Positions 34,605-43,131 of a stretch of 64,000 nucleotides of DNA are shown here, one piece after another. The first letter of the stretch is position 1, and every line of letters begins with the position of its first letter. This DNA is from JBCCXL01 sp039191605 (GTDB lineage: Bacteria; Acidobacteriota; Thermoanaerobaculia; Multivoradales; JAHZIX01), in NCBI GenBank assembly GCA_039191605.1, contig JBCCXL010000009.1, forward strand, positions 62,001 to 126,000. The letters run 5' to 3'. A program made the translations under genes and the position numbers. Under the pieces are notes generated by a model. It did no database searches. It saw nothing but the letters and a program-made list of their open reading frames with translations, and was not told the DNA's origin.

Positions 34605-37600
34605 CTAGGGCGCCGCCTGCTTCTCCATCGACGGCCCTTCCGGCCAGTGGAACAGGTTGGCGGGCTGGATGCTCGCCGCTCCGGCGATGGTCATCGGAAT
34701 GTCGAAGACGGTGTCGTCTCCCACGCTTTGGGTGAAGCTGGTGTTGAAGGTCACCTGCCCGGAGGCGTTGGTGAGCCCCGTGGGCGTCGACTGTCCGGCA
34801 ACCACCGCGCCCTGGTAGTGGGTGAAGCGACCGGTGACCTGAATGCCCGCCGGCACCGTCGCGCCGTTGTTGTCGACCACCGTGACCGTGGCGGCCCAGT
34901 TGACGATGGCTCCGGCGCGAGTACCGGTGAGCTGGATATTGCCTACGCGGCCGTTGGGGCTGAGGGCGTCTGCGCGAGTGTTGGCGGTGAAGTTGGAGCT
35001 TCCCCCGAAGACGTTGTTCTGGCCCAGAGTGATGATGCGGAAGTTGAATAGGGCGCCGTCATCCAGGGCGATCAGGTTCTGGGAAGGCTGCGGTCGGATG
35101 AAGGCGGTATGGCGGCGCTTCCAGAGGTTCGTCGTTCCCGGCCCGGTGGTCAGCGGGAAGAAATCCCCGGTGAGGAAGCCGTAGCTGGTGGTGGGGCCGA
35201 ACTCCACGTAGGTCGGGGAGAAGGTATCGGTCTCGTAGGTGATCTTGATGGCGTTGGCGAAGCCGGTGCTGACGCCCGCTGGGGTGCGCCAGATCTTCAC
35301 GCTGCCGGGGACCACCCCGGGAGCGCCGGCGGGGAGCGGATGACCGGTGACCAGAGGCTGGGGATCGTAGCTATCCCACAGACCGTCGCCGTCGGTATCC
35401 GGGTTGGTGGCGTTGGTGCCGAGGGTGCCTTCGTCGCCGTCGAAGACCCCGTCGCGATCGCGGTCGACGCCGATGCGCTCGCCGGACCAATGGGGCACGC
35501 CGAGCACCAGCAGCTCCGCCTGTCCGGCGGCGGCCATCGCCTGCAGCGCCGGCCAGGTGAAGTTACCGAGGGTGGTGAGATCCGGCACCCAGGCGTTGGT
35601 GGGTGGCGGGCTCCACACCAGACCGACGTTCTGCCAGGCGCCGCTGATGAAGAGTCGACCCTTGGCCACCGCGTCGCAATGCAGCAGGTCCGCTTGCGGA
35701 ATCAGGTAGGTGCCGACTTGAGAAGCGCCGACGGTGACCATGTCCAGGCGCTCCGACCACGCGGTGCAGGGCGCCAGACCGCTGTCGAATTCGTCCAGCA
35801 GCTGGGTGACTTCGGTGACTCCCGCGGCGCCGAGGCTGCCGGTGAAGAAGAAGGTATTGAACTCCGCGAAGGTGTCGAAGACGCCCTCGTGGGCGAAGCC
35901 GAAGCCGGTGGAGGGATAGGTGTTGGTAACTCCCGAGGGATCGATATCGGTGAGATCGCTGAGCTTGGTCCACATGCCTCGCAGTTGAGCGGTCTTCATC
36001 GCGATCGGGCTGCCCGGCAGGCCGATGAGGCCCTCGGTGATGGAGTCGTCGGTACCGGAAGGTAGGGCGTGGCAGGTCTCGCAGGGCCCGATGCCGTCGG
36101 AATTGGTGTTGAGGTAGTGGAAGAGGCCGCGTCCCGCGACGCTGCTATAGGTGCGGTTCATCGGCTGGAAGGGGTTCGGCGGATACACCGACGAGAACAT
36201 GAAGTTCTTCATCAGCGAGAACTCGAAGTCCGACAGCTTATTGCTGTGAAGCAGCTCCTCGAAGGCGCCGTTGAAGTCCTCCAGATCCTTCTGCTCACCG
36301 CGCCAGTGGTAGGGCGCAGCGTCCGGCAGGGAGCGCAGATCCTGGGTCACCATGATGCCCTTGCGGTCCTTCCAGAAGCTCGGCGGCGAAGCGTTGGTGA
36401 AGCCGGAGCCGACGTCGAAGTAGGCGCTGAGGTCCCAGCCGAGACCGTCCTTGCGCAGATCCGGGTGGCAGGAGAAGCAGCCGGTGGTGCCCATGCCCGA
36501 GTTGGTGGGGTCGAGGAATATTTGGCGGCCGAACCACACGTCGAGGAAGGTCGGGTCGGTGAGGGAGAAAGTGGTGGTAGGGCCTGCCGGCAGGCCGCCG
36601 GAGAGGTCGTACCAGGACACCGAAGAAGCCGCCGCGTTGAGGCTGTAGAGACGGTTCAGGCGAGCGGAATAGGCCAGGCCGCGGGGCCCCAGAGGTGAGG
36701 TGATGGAGCCGAGGAAGGTCCCGGCGCCGTTGAAGACGCCGATATTCGAGGAGGCATAGCCGGCGACGAAGACCTGCCCGGTGTTGTCCACCAAGACGTC
36801 CGTCGGCTGCACGATGTGGGTGCCGGCGCCGCCGAGGTTCTCGGTGGTGACGTGGGTGTTGGGGCCCGCGGTGGTGGCGTAGGTCAGACGGTTGAAGGTG
36901 ACCTGGCCGTTGGGGAAGCTGGCTTCGCCGATGAAGGTGCCGTTCTGGGCCTCGAGGTTGGCCACCACCAGGCTGCCGTTGGGATGGGCGTCGATGCCGT
37001 AGAGCACGGTGCCGACATCGCTGATGTGGCTCACCACGGTGTCGGTGGTGGCGTTGACCTGCACGATGTCGAGGTCTGGCAGCCGCAGCGAGGAGCCGCT
37101 GGCGACGAGATCGGTGATGATCACGTTGTTGGGGCCGAAGGTGCCCGGCAGCGTGGCGCCGGGAGCGTCGACGATGGTCTGGTTACCGGAGAGGTGGGAG
37201 GCCACCCAGATGCTGCCGCGGGCGGACACCACCGCCATCGGATCGTTCTGGCGCACGTTGGCGCCGTTGTGGGAGCGGCTGAGGGCGATGGCGCCGAGGA
37301 AGGTCTTGGCGGCGGTGTTGTAGACCAGCAGCTCGTCGGTGGAGCTGGCGGCGACGTAGGCCTTGGTGCCGCTGTCGTTGAAGGCGATGCCGCCGGGAGT
37401 CGCCGCGGAGCCGGCGCCCTGGCCGGTGGTGGTGATGGGGGGACGCAGCACGTTGGTCACCCGCCAGGTGGAGGAATTGATGACCACTACGGCGTTCTGA
37501 TGGCGTAGGGAAACCCAGATCTCGCCACGGATGCGCTGGGGCGTTTGGGGCGCGGTGTCAGCGTCGTCGGAGCCCGGGAGCTGTCCGTCATCCACGGGGG

Positions 37601-37961
37601 CGAAGGTGGGCCGCTCGGCGATGGCGACGATGCCCTGGCCGACGGGGATCTCGGCGATGATGGCGCCCAGGGCCGGGTCGAGGACCACCACCCGGTTGTC
37701 CGGATCGTTGGCCACCACCACGAAGCGATCGTCGGAGGTGATGAGGATCGGCTCGATGAGCTGAGGCTCGAGGTTGACGATCTCTCCCTGGACGTTATCT
37801 AGCTCGTAGGTTGGAGCAACGAAGGGAGCAAATTGGTTCGGTGCCGGCGAAACTGGCGGAATGCCGACCTGCGCTGCCGCCGGCAGGGCGAGGGCCAGAG
37901 AGAAGAAGAGCATCAGCCCAAGGATGGATCGGAGGTCCGAGAGCACACGAAGATGAAGCAT
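34605..37961 (-). CDS. Secreted beta-propeller/dihaem cytochrome c fusion with TSP3-type Ca sites
   Basis: The 1118-residue exported protein begins with a signal peptide cut near AAAQVG (residue 30); GAGGAG stands 5 nt before the ATG. Residues about 40-470 are YVTN/NHL-like beta-propeller blades (VVVANDPDNRVVVLDPA, GGIAFNDSGTKAYVAAS, TDVLVDNTGQVFVAGYA). Two haem-attachment motifs follow, CFSCH at 495-499 and CETCH at 627-631, in a region resembling MauG/dihaem peroxidases. About 828-865 is an Asp-rich thrombospondin-type-3 calcium stretch (DRDRDGVFDGDEG, NPDTDGDGLWDSYDP), and the C-terminus is a bacterial Ig-like domain. It probably works in periplasmic or surface electron transfer or peroxide handling. 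Partner and donor are unknown. Confidence 0.85.
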   Translation of the reverse strand: MLHLRVLSDLRSILGLMLFFSLALALPAAAQVGIPPVSPAPNQFAPFVAPTYELDNVQGEIVNLEPQLIEPILITSDDRFVVVANDPDNRVVVLDPALGAIIAEIPVGQGIVAIAERPTFAPVDDGQLPGSDDADTAPQTPQRIRGEIWVSLRHQNAVVVINSSTWRVTNVLRPPITTTGQGAGSAATPGGIAFNDSGTKAYVAASSTDELLVYNTAAKTFLGAIALSRSHNGANVRQNDPMAVVSARGSIWVASHLSGNQTIVDAPGATLPGTFGPNNVIITDLVASGSSLRLPDLDIVQVNATTDTVVSHISDVGTVLYGIDAHPNGSLVVANLEAQNGTFIGEASFPNGQVTFNRLTYATTAGPNTHVTTENLGGAGTHIVQPTDVLVDNTGQVFVAGYASSNIGVFNGAGTFLGSITSPLGPRGLAYSARLNRLYSLNAAASSVSWYDLSGGLPAGPTTTFSLTDPTFLDVWFGRQIFLDPTNSGMGTTGCFSCHPDLRKDGLGWDLSAYFDVGSGFTNASPPSFWKDRKGIMVTQDLRSLPDAAPYHWRGEQKDLEDFNGAFEELLHSNKLSDFEFSLMKNFMFSSVYPPNPFQPMNRTYSSVAGRGLFHYLNTNSDGIGPCETCHALPSGTDDSITEGLIGLPGSPIAMKTAQLRGMWTKLSDLTDIDPSGVTNTYPSTGFGFAHEGVFDTFAEFNTFFFTGSLGAAGVTEVTQLLDEFDSGLAPCTAWSERLDMVTVGASQVGTYLIPQADLLHCDAVAKGRLFISGAWQNVGLVWSPPPTNAWVPDLTTLGNFTWPALQAMAAAGQAELLVLGVPHWSGERIGVDRDRDGVFDGDEGTLGTNATNPDTDGDGLWDSYDPQPLVTGHPLPAGAPGVVPGSVKIWRTPAGVSTGFANAIKITYETDTFSPTYVEFGPTTSYGFLTGDFFPLTTGPGTTNLWKRRHTAFIRPQPSQNLIALDDGALFNFRIITLGQNNVFGGSSNFTANTRADALSPNGRVGNIQLTGTRAGAIVNWAATVTVVDNNGATVPAGIQVTGRFTHYQGAVVAGQSTPTGLTNASGQVTFNTSFTQSVGDDTVFDIPMTIAGAASIQPANLFHWPEGPSMEKQAAP

Positions 37962-38095
37962 GAAGTCTCCTCAAGAGCAAGGGATGGGAGGTACGACCTA
38001 AGCTCCGCCAGCTGGGAGTTTGGGGTCATGCACATGAAATGGTGCGCAACAAAGCGCTTTCGAAACAGGTTGTCTACTAATACAGTGCGTAATCT

Positions 38096-38131
38096 CGCAT
38101 TATTGAGACGCAATAAGGTCTCAATAATGCG
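38096..38131. repeat. Perfect 14-bp inverted repeat, operator-like
   Basis: CGCATTATTGAGAC at 38096-38109 and its exact reverse complement at 38118-38131 are separated by 8 bases. The arms are AT-rich and no T-run follows, so a protein-binding site is more likely than a terminator. It lies about 135 bp from the propeller gene and 39 bp before a rightward promoter candidate. Confidence 0.8.
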
Positions 38132-38169
38132 GCGAATCGAGAGATCCCCACGACTTCCGCGAGGGCGAG

Positions 38170-38198
38170 ATGACCTGAAGCTGGCCTAGAGGCATAAT
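38170..38198 (+). promoter_or_regulatory. Candidate promoter of the alkyltransferase-like gene
   Basis: ATGACC at 38170-38175 and CATAAT at 38193-38198 are 17 bp apart. A second -10-like TATACT lies at 38211-38216. The leader would be about 170 nt. Confidence 0.35.
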
Positions 38199-38371
38199 AA
38201 AGAGACTCTCTATACTGCTTTAGCCGCCTGCTGTGGCGACCTGTGCCGCCTATCTGCTCCCCCTCCCAACCAACGTTTCTGCTTTCGAGGATTCCCTGCA
38301 TGGGCTTCATGCTTTCCCCCGTTCGGCAGCCGGCCAACCCGACGGCCTCTGACCGATAAGGAAGAGACTCG

Positions 38372-38761
38372 ATGCCTTGGTCTGAAGCCCAGGAGCGGAT
38401 CGTCCAGGTGGTGCTGCGCATTCCCGAAGGGCGAGTGGCGACCTATGGTCAGGTGGCGGAGCTCGCCGGGCTCCCGGGCCGGGCGCGGCTGGCGGGAAAG
38501 ACGATGGCTTCTCTAGACGAACGGCCGCTAGGGGACGGAGGGGAAGACGCTCCGGGGGGAGCTCAGGAAGGGCCTCCGGAAGACGTCCCGTGGCACCGCG
38601 TGCTCAACGCCCGAGGGGCGGTGAGTCAGCGGGCCGACGGTGGCCCCGGGGCGGACCACCAGCGCTGGCTGCTGGAGCAGGAGGGGGTGCGCTTCCGCGG
38701 TGAAAGGGTGGATCTGAAGCGCCATCTGTGGCGTCCGAGGCTGGTGCTGGACTCGGATTAG
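38372..38761 (+). CDS. Alkyltransferase-like (ATL) DNA damage sensor, MGMT fold
   Basis: This is a 129-residue MGMT-family protein. The DNA-binding helix-turn-helix region reads PEGRVATYGQVAELAG (18-33), with RARLAGKTMA holding the conserved Arg that flips the base. The active-site PCHR of repair alkyltransferases is PWHRV here (Trp74 for Cys), the hallmark of ATL proteins. These bind O6-alkylguanine without repairing it and recruit nucleotide excision repair. Between those regions it has an extra acidic Gly/Glu/Pro loop of about 20 residues (DERPLGDGGEDAPGGAQEG). No uvr gene adjoins. Confidence 0.88.
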   Translation: MPWSEAQERIVQVVLRIPEGRVATYGQVAELAGLPGRARLAGKTMASLDERPLGDGGEDAPGGAQEGPPEDVPWHRVLNARGAVSQRADGGPGADHQRWLLEQEGVRFRGERVDLKRHLWRPRLVLDSD

Positions 38762-38883
38762 GCGAGGCCTGGAGGCGCCGCTGGCGTCGGGGCTGTGGGA
38801 CAATGGGAGGGTTCTTTTCCTCTCCCATTCGATGGACGCCCGGTCCGGGAAGCTGATTCCCGCGAGGGCATTGGAGCCCGACG

Positions 38884-40830
38884 ATGAGCTTTTCCCGCAA
38901 TCTGCCCCCCGGCGATCGCAATCGCAAGGACGGTGACCGGCCGTCCCGCCGCGCCTGGAGGCGGCAGCGAGCCTCTGCGGAGCCAACCGGAGAGGGGCTG
39001 GATCAAGACGCCTCGGCGAGTTCTTCCGAGGCCGCCGGCGGCCGGCGAAAGAAGTCTTCTGCGTCCAATCGCTCGGGCTTCGGCTGCCTGCTGCTCTTCG
39101 CCCTTCCCTTCGCCGCTGCCGGAGCGGTGACCGGCTGGATGGTGGTGAACACGGTGCTGGAGCATCGAGAGATGCAGTCCTGGCTTGCGGTGGAGGCGCG
39201 GGTGCTGGAGGCGAATCTGGAGGTCTACACCGACGAGGATTCCACCACCTACGAGGCCACCGCGACCTACGAGTACGTGTTGAACGATCAGCGCTACGAG
39301 GGCACCCGGGTCGGGCTGCACGGCGGCGCCGACAACCTCGGCAGCTTCCATCAGGACGTCTATGAGGAGTTGCAGAGGGCGGTGGATCTCGGCGAGCCCG
39401 TCGAGGCCTGGGTGGATCCGGAGGATGCGGAATCTTCGGTGATCTATCGCGATCTGCGCTGGGGGGCTTTGGGATTTCTCGGCCTCTTCTCCCTGCTCTT
39501 TGGCGGGGTGGGCTTCGGCATGATGATCGCCGTGCTGGTGGGGAGCCGGCGCCTCCAGCAGGAGACCGGTCGCAAGCTGCGTCACCCGGATCAGCCCTGG
39601 CTGTGGAAAGAGGAATGGGCCGGCGGGGTGCTGCGCTCCCAGAGCTCCATCGGGGCGCTGGCCTTCTTCACGTTCTTTTGGAACGCGATTTCGCTTCCGG
39701 TGACCTTCTTCCTGCCGAAGATGGTCTTCGAGGACGGCGAATCGATTGCGGCCCTGTTCTTTCTCTTCCCCCTCGTCGGCGTGCTGATGATCGCGACCTT
39801 GATCTACAGCCTGCTGCGGCGCCGAAAATACGGCACCTCGGAGCTGCGCCTCGCCACCTTCCCGGCGGTTCTCGGATCTTCCTTCGGGGGCATCGTGGAG
39901 ATCTCCAAGCAGCTGGATCCCCCCGAGGGTTTCCATATCCACCTGGCCTGCCTGGAGCAGCGGCGAAGCTCGAGCGGCGGGAAGTCGAAGAGCTCCGCTG
40001 AAAAGGCGGTGTGGGAAGCGGAGCAGGTGATCAACCGCGACATGCTGGCCTCGGACCGCAGCCGCACGGCGATCCCGGTCTACTTCGACCTGCCCTCGGA
40101 GGAGCGCCCCAGCAGCGACGAGCCGGGGGAGACCAGGGTCTTCTGGCGATTGACGGTGAGCGCCGCGGTGCCGGGGGTGGATTATCAGGGCAAGTTCGAG
40201 GTCCCGGTTTTCCCAGCGGGTACGGAGGTCACCGGCACTCCCATCTCGCGAGAGAAGATCGCCACTTATCTCGAACCGCTGGATCGAGAGGCCGCATTGC
40301 AGCGGGCGGGAGCGGTGGTGCGCTCCGTCGGCAGCGATCGACTCTCGGTGGTGCTCGGGGCGGGGAGAAATCTCGGTTACGCGCTGACGAATACCGCCGG
40401 TTGGCTATTGTGGCTGGCGGCGACGGCCGCGGTGATCTATTTCTCGGCCCCCTGGCTTTTCTCCGCGGTGATGATTTTGGTGCTTCTGCTGTGGAGCTGG
40501 TCGTTGGTGGACGGCTGGCTGCGGCGGACGGAGCTCTCGGTGGACAGCTTCAGCGTGCTGCGGCGGCGTTCCCTGCTCTTCTGGTCTAGCGAGGAAGAGC
40601 GGGGCAGAGAAGAGATTCAGCAGATCGAGAGTCGCAAGGGGGATACCCAAATGGGGGCGCTTTCGTATTACGACCTGGTGCTGCTCACCCGCTCCGCCGA
40701 AGAGCTGGTGTTGATCAGCCGCCTGCCCTCGAAGAACGCCGCCGACGCTATCGGGGAACGGGTGGCCGCGGTGCTCGGTCTCGAGGAAGAGGAAGACGGA
40801 ACGGACGGTTTGGAGGGATCGATTCCATGA
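38884..40830 (+). CDS. DUF3592-type multi-pass membrane protein
   Basis: This 648-residue protein has a basic/Ser-rich cytoplasmic N-terminus of about 60 residues. Hydrophobic segments lie near 65-90, 192-218, 256-282 and 290-312, with a pair near 500-540. After the first segment the beta-rich stretch WLAVEARVLEANLEVYTDEDSTTYEATATYEY and the later VEAWVDPEDAESSVIYRDLRWG are typical of DUF3592 proteins. The large middle and C-terminal parts are soluble and unassigned, ending in an acidic tail. Its last codon overlaps the next gene's start (ATGA), so the two proteins are translated together. The function is unknown; a membrane complex with the next protein is a fair inference. Confidence 0.8.
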   Translation: MSFSRNLPPGDRNRKDGDRPSRRAWRRQRASAEPTGEGLDQDASASSSEAAGGRRKKSSASNRSGFGCLLLFALPFAAAGAVTGWMVVNTVLEHREMQSWLAVEARVLEANLEVYTDEDSTTYEATATYEYVLNDQRYEGTRVGLHGGADNLGSFHQDVYEELQRAVDLGEPVEAWVDPEDAESSVIYRDLRWGALGFLGLFSLLFGGVGFGMMIAVLVGSRRLQQETGRKLRHPDQPWLWKEEWAGGVLRSQSSIGALAFFTFFWNAISLPVTFFLPKMVFEDGESIAALFFLFPLVGVLMIATLIYSLLRRRKYGTSELRLATFPAVLGSSFGGIVEISKQLDPPEGFHIHLACLEQRRSSSGGKSKSSAEKAVWEAEQVINRDMLASDRSRTAIPVYFDLPSEERPSSDEPGETRVFWRLTVSAAVPGVDYQGKFEVPVFPAGTEVTGTPISREKIATYLEPLDREAALQRAGAVVRSVGSDRLSVVLGAGRNLGYALTNTAGWLLWLAATAAVIYFSAPWLFSAVMILVLLLWSWSLVDGWLRRTELSVDSFSVLRRRSLLFWSSEEERGREEIQQIESRKGDTQMGALSYYDLVLLTRSAEELVLISRLPSKNAADAIGERVAAVLGLEEEEDGTDGLEGSIP

Positions 40831-43067
40831 CGGCAGAGCAAGGACCCGGGCACGGAGCACCATCGGGGGAAAGCCCCGCCGCTACGCCAAGGTTCTGGTC
40901 GGTGGATATCCGCCGGCTTACCTACCGCGAGCTGTGGTGGATGAGCGGAAGGAATCCCTTTACCTTCGGCCTCGCCGCCTTTCTCAAGTTGATTCGGGTG
41001 CCCCTGGCGATCTCGCAGCTGATCATCTATCCGCCGCGGATTCTCAAGGTGGAGCCGGGGCAGATCGAGCCCCAGACCTATCGCCGAATCTACGATCAGC
41101 TGAAGCTTCTGGCGCAGCAGCGAATCGCCTTTTGCTTTCTCTATCGCGAGCCCTCGGTATCCGCCAACAGCCGGGCCCTGGGCGCTGCGGCCCTGGCCCA
41201 AGATGGGCAGAGCCTGGCGATGGTGGCGGATGCCGAGGCCCGCAGCCCCGGGTTCCGTAAGCAGCAGACCAACGTGTCGCTGATCACTTCTCTGGCGGAC
41301 GGTCGCTACTTCGTGACCACCAACGCCACTCGCCAGCTCCTCAGCGATGCCAGCATCGACGTCGATCACCACCCGCGGGCGGACGTGGCGCAGCTGGTCA
41401 CGCTGCATCAGCAGCGCGTAGGCCAGCTGCCTCAGGAGGCCGTCGCTCCCCTGGACCGCAGCTGGGTGGAGGCGGTGTTGACGGATCTTTCGGAGCGATC
41501 GTTCCGCTTTCACAGCCAGCGGGGCTTCTATCGCCCCGCCAAGGCGAAGGAGGTGGAGAGGCTGCGGCCTCAGGCCGTCGGCACCCAGGAGAAGGTGCCG
41601 GCGCGGATCGATTGGCGGGGCAATCTCCTAGCCTGGATCGTGGTTTTCTTCGTCAGTTACTTCGCGGTCAACTGGTTCTTCGACCAACCTTGGAACCCCC
41701 TCTCGTCGTCGGCTCGCCAGGACCAGCTCCAGGAGGCGGAGGATCTGGCGTCGGAGTATCAGGAGGAGCTCTATGCGGACGCACCGCTGCAGGGCTTCAA
41801 CTGCCGCCAGAGCTCTCAGGCCCAGGCGGTGGCGGATTCTGCGGTGTTGACCGTCGTCGCCGCCGAGGCCGCGGTCACCGGCATGGACATGCCGGGCTTT
41901 CGGGTGCTGGCGCGCTTCTCTTCTCCGGCTCAGGCGAACGCCGCGGCGCGGGACGTGCGCGGGGCCCTGGAGCGCCTGCAGATGGACTTGGTGGAGTCGG
42001 AGAGCGGAGGGCTGACGAGCAAGGACCTAGCCGCTGAAGGTTCGGGGTTTGGGGGTTCGGGGACCGAAGCTTCCCAGAGCAGCGACGCTTCCGATGCCTC
42101 CCAGCGGGAGGTGCTGTGGCTGACCACCGCCCTGGGCTCGGACGGCGATGAATCTCTGCGGCTGCGCTCCACCGCCCTCGAGGGGATCCCGGAGCCAGAA
42201 CAGGCGGTGGCGACCCTCGGAGATCTCGTTCTCCTGCGCTCCTACGCCACTTCCTCGAGGCGGGCCCGGCCGTGGGCCGAGGGGCTGCGCTCCCTAGGGG
42301 CGGAGCGGGTGATGGTGGAGCACTTCTATCTCGACCGCACCATCTCCGTGAGCGTCAAGAGCCCGTGGCCCAAGGAAGAGGTGCTGGACGATCTGCGGGA
42401 CTACCTGGAGATCCCCCCGCACTTCTTCCCCCGCCCCCCGTGGGCGGCGGATGCTCCCCTTTCGCCCGAGGCCCGCCGAGCTCGACGCACCTTCCGTGAG
42501 CTCAGCCAGGTAGCCACCGACGAGGCCTTCGAGGCGATGGGCGGCGGCCGCGTTGGCAGCACCCTGTGGACCCTGATTCGAGGCGCCTCGTCGGAGGATT
42601 CCTGGGAGCAGATGGAAGAAGAATCCCTGGAGAAGCAGAGCAAGGCCATCGAGCGCTACGCTTCGCAGCAGGGAGACCGGCTCGATCCGGAGATCGTGCA
42701 GCTCTTTCCCCGCTGGCTGGCTCTGGCATCCGATCCTACGATGACCGAATCGGGCTTCTGGGAGCCCGCCGGAACTGCGACCCCCGCCCGTCAGCTGGCG
42801 CTGCGGCTCCAGCCTCTCCAGGGGGAGAGGAGCAACCTCACCTACGCGCCGGAAAACACCACCGTCCGGCTCACCGATCCCGCGGCGCCGCTGGCCTCCT
42901 CCAGCGGTTTCCTCGGTCGAGACGAGAACTTTCTCTACCTCAACGGCCTGCTCTTCGCCGATACTTCCGCCGGCCTTCCGGCCCTGCTGGCCTATCTCTG
43001 CGAGTCCAGCGAAGCCGCCCGGCTAGAGTACGCCCTGGAAGATTTCGACTCGGTCCGGGGGGATTGA
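40827..43067 (+). CDS. Unknown 746-residue protein coupled to the DUF3592 gene
   Basis: I do not recognise this protein. Residues 1-265 are mostly soluble, with an amphipathic segment (AAFLKLIRVPLAISQLIIYPPRIL) and a basic patch. One convincing membrane span lies at about 266-285 (LLAWIVVFFVSYFAVNWFF). The rest is soluble, Glu/Ser-rich and without known motifs; a low-complexity linker near 395-425 is Gly/Ser/Ala-rich. One third is thus on one side of the membrane and two thirds on the other. The 4-bp ATGA overlap with the upstream gene indicates translational coupling. A 17-bp tandem array spans its stop codon. Confidence 0.8.
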   Translation: MTAEQGPGHGAPSGESPAATPRFWSVDIRRLTYRELWWMSGRNPFTFGLAAFLKLIRVPLAISQLIIYPPRILKVEPGQIEPQTYRRIYDQLKLLAQQRIAFCFLYREPSVSANSRALGAAALAQDGQSLAMVADAEARSPGFRKQQTNVSLITSLADGRYFVTTNATRQLLSDASIDVDHHPRADVAQLVTLHQQRVGQLPQEAVAPLDRSWVEAVLTDLSERSFRFHSQRGFYRPAKAKEVERLRPQAVGTQEKVPARIDWRGNLLAWIVVFFVSYFAVNWFFDQPWNPLSSSARQDQLQEAEDLASEYQEELYADAPLQGFNCRQSSQAQAVADSAVLTVVAAEAAVTGMDMPGFRVLARFSSPAQANAAARDVRGALERLQMDLVESESGGLTSKDLAAEGSGFGGSGTEASQSSDASDASQREVLWLTTALGSDGDESLRLRSTALEGIPEPEQAVATLGDLVLLRSYATSSRRARPWAEGLRSLGAERVMVEHFYLDRTISVSVKSPWPKEEVLDDLRDYLEIPPHFFPRPPWAADAPLSPEARRARRTFRELSQVATDEAFEAMGGGRVGSTLWTLIRGASSEDSWEQMEEESLEKQSKAIERYASQQGDRLDPEIVQLFPRWLALASDPTMTESGFWEPAGTATPARQLALRLQPLQGERSNLTYAPENTTVRLTDPAAPLASSSGFLGRDENFLYLNGLLFADTSAGLPALLAYLCESSEAARLEYALEDFDSVRGD

Positions 43068-43131
43068 CCGAGCTCGCGGTCCGATCCAGCTGAAGATTCG
43101 ACCGAGCTGAAGGTCCGGCCCAGCCTAGGAG
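43064..43131 (+). repeat. Tandem array, 4 units of 17 bp, spanning two stop codons
   Basis: Units TTGACCGAGCTCGCGGT, CCGATCCAGCTGAAGAT, TCGACCGAGCTGAAGGT and a decayed fourth fill the entire gap between convergent genes. The first unit contains the TGA of the 746-residue protein; the last reaches 7 bp into the convergent VCBS gene. Confidence 0.85.

Larger units (their letters stand above)
37962..38371. other. Divergent intergenic region with inverted repeat and promoter
   Basis: This 410-bp region separates the leftward propeller/dihaem gene from the rightward alkyltransferase-like gene. It is AT-rich in the middle, holds a perfect 14-bp inverted repeat (38096-38131) and has a promoter-like pair at 38170-38198. 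No gene is evident. Confidence 0.65.
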
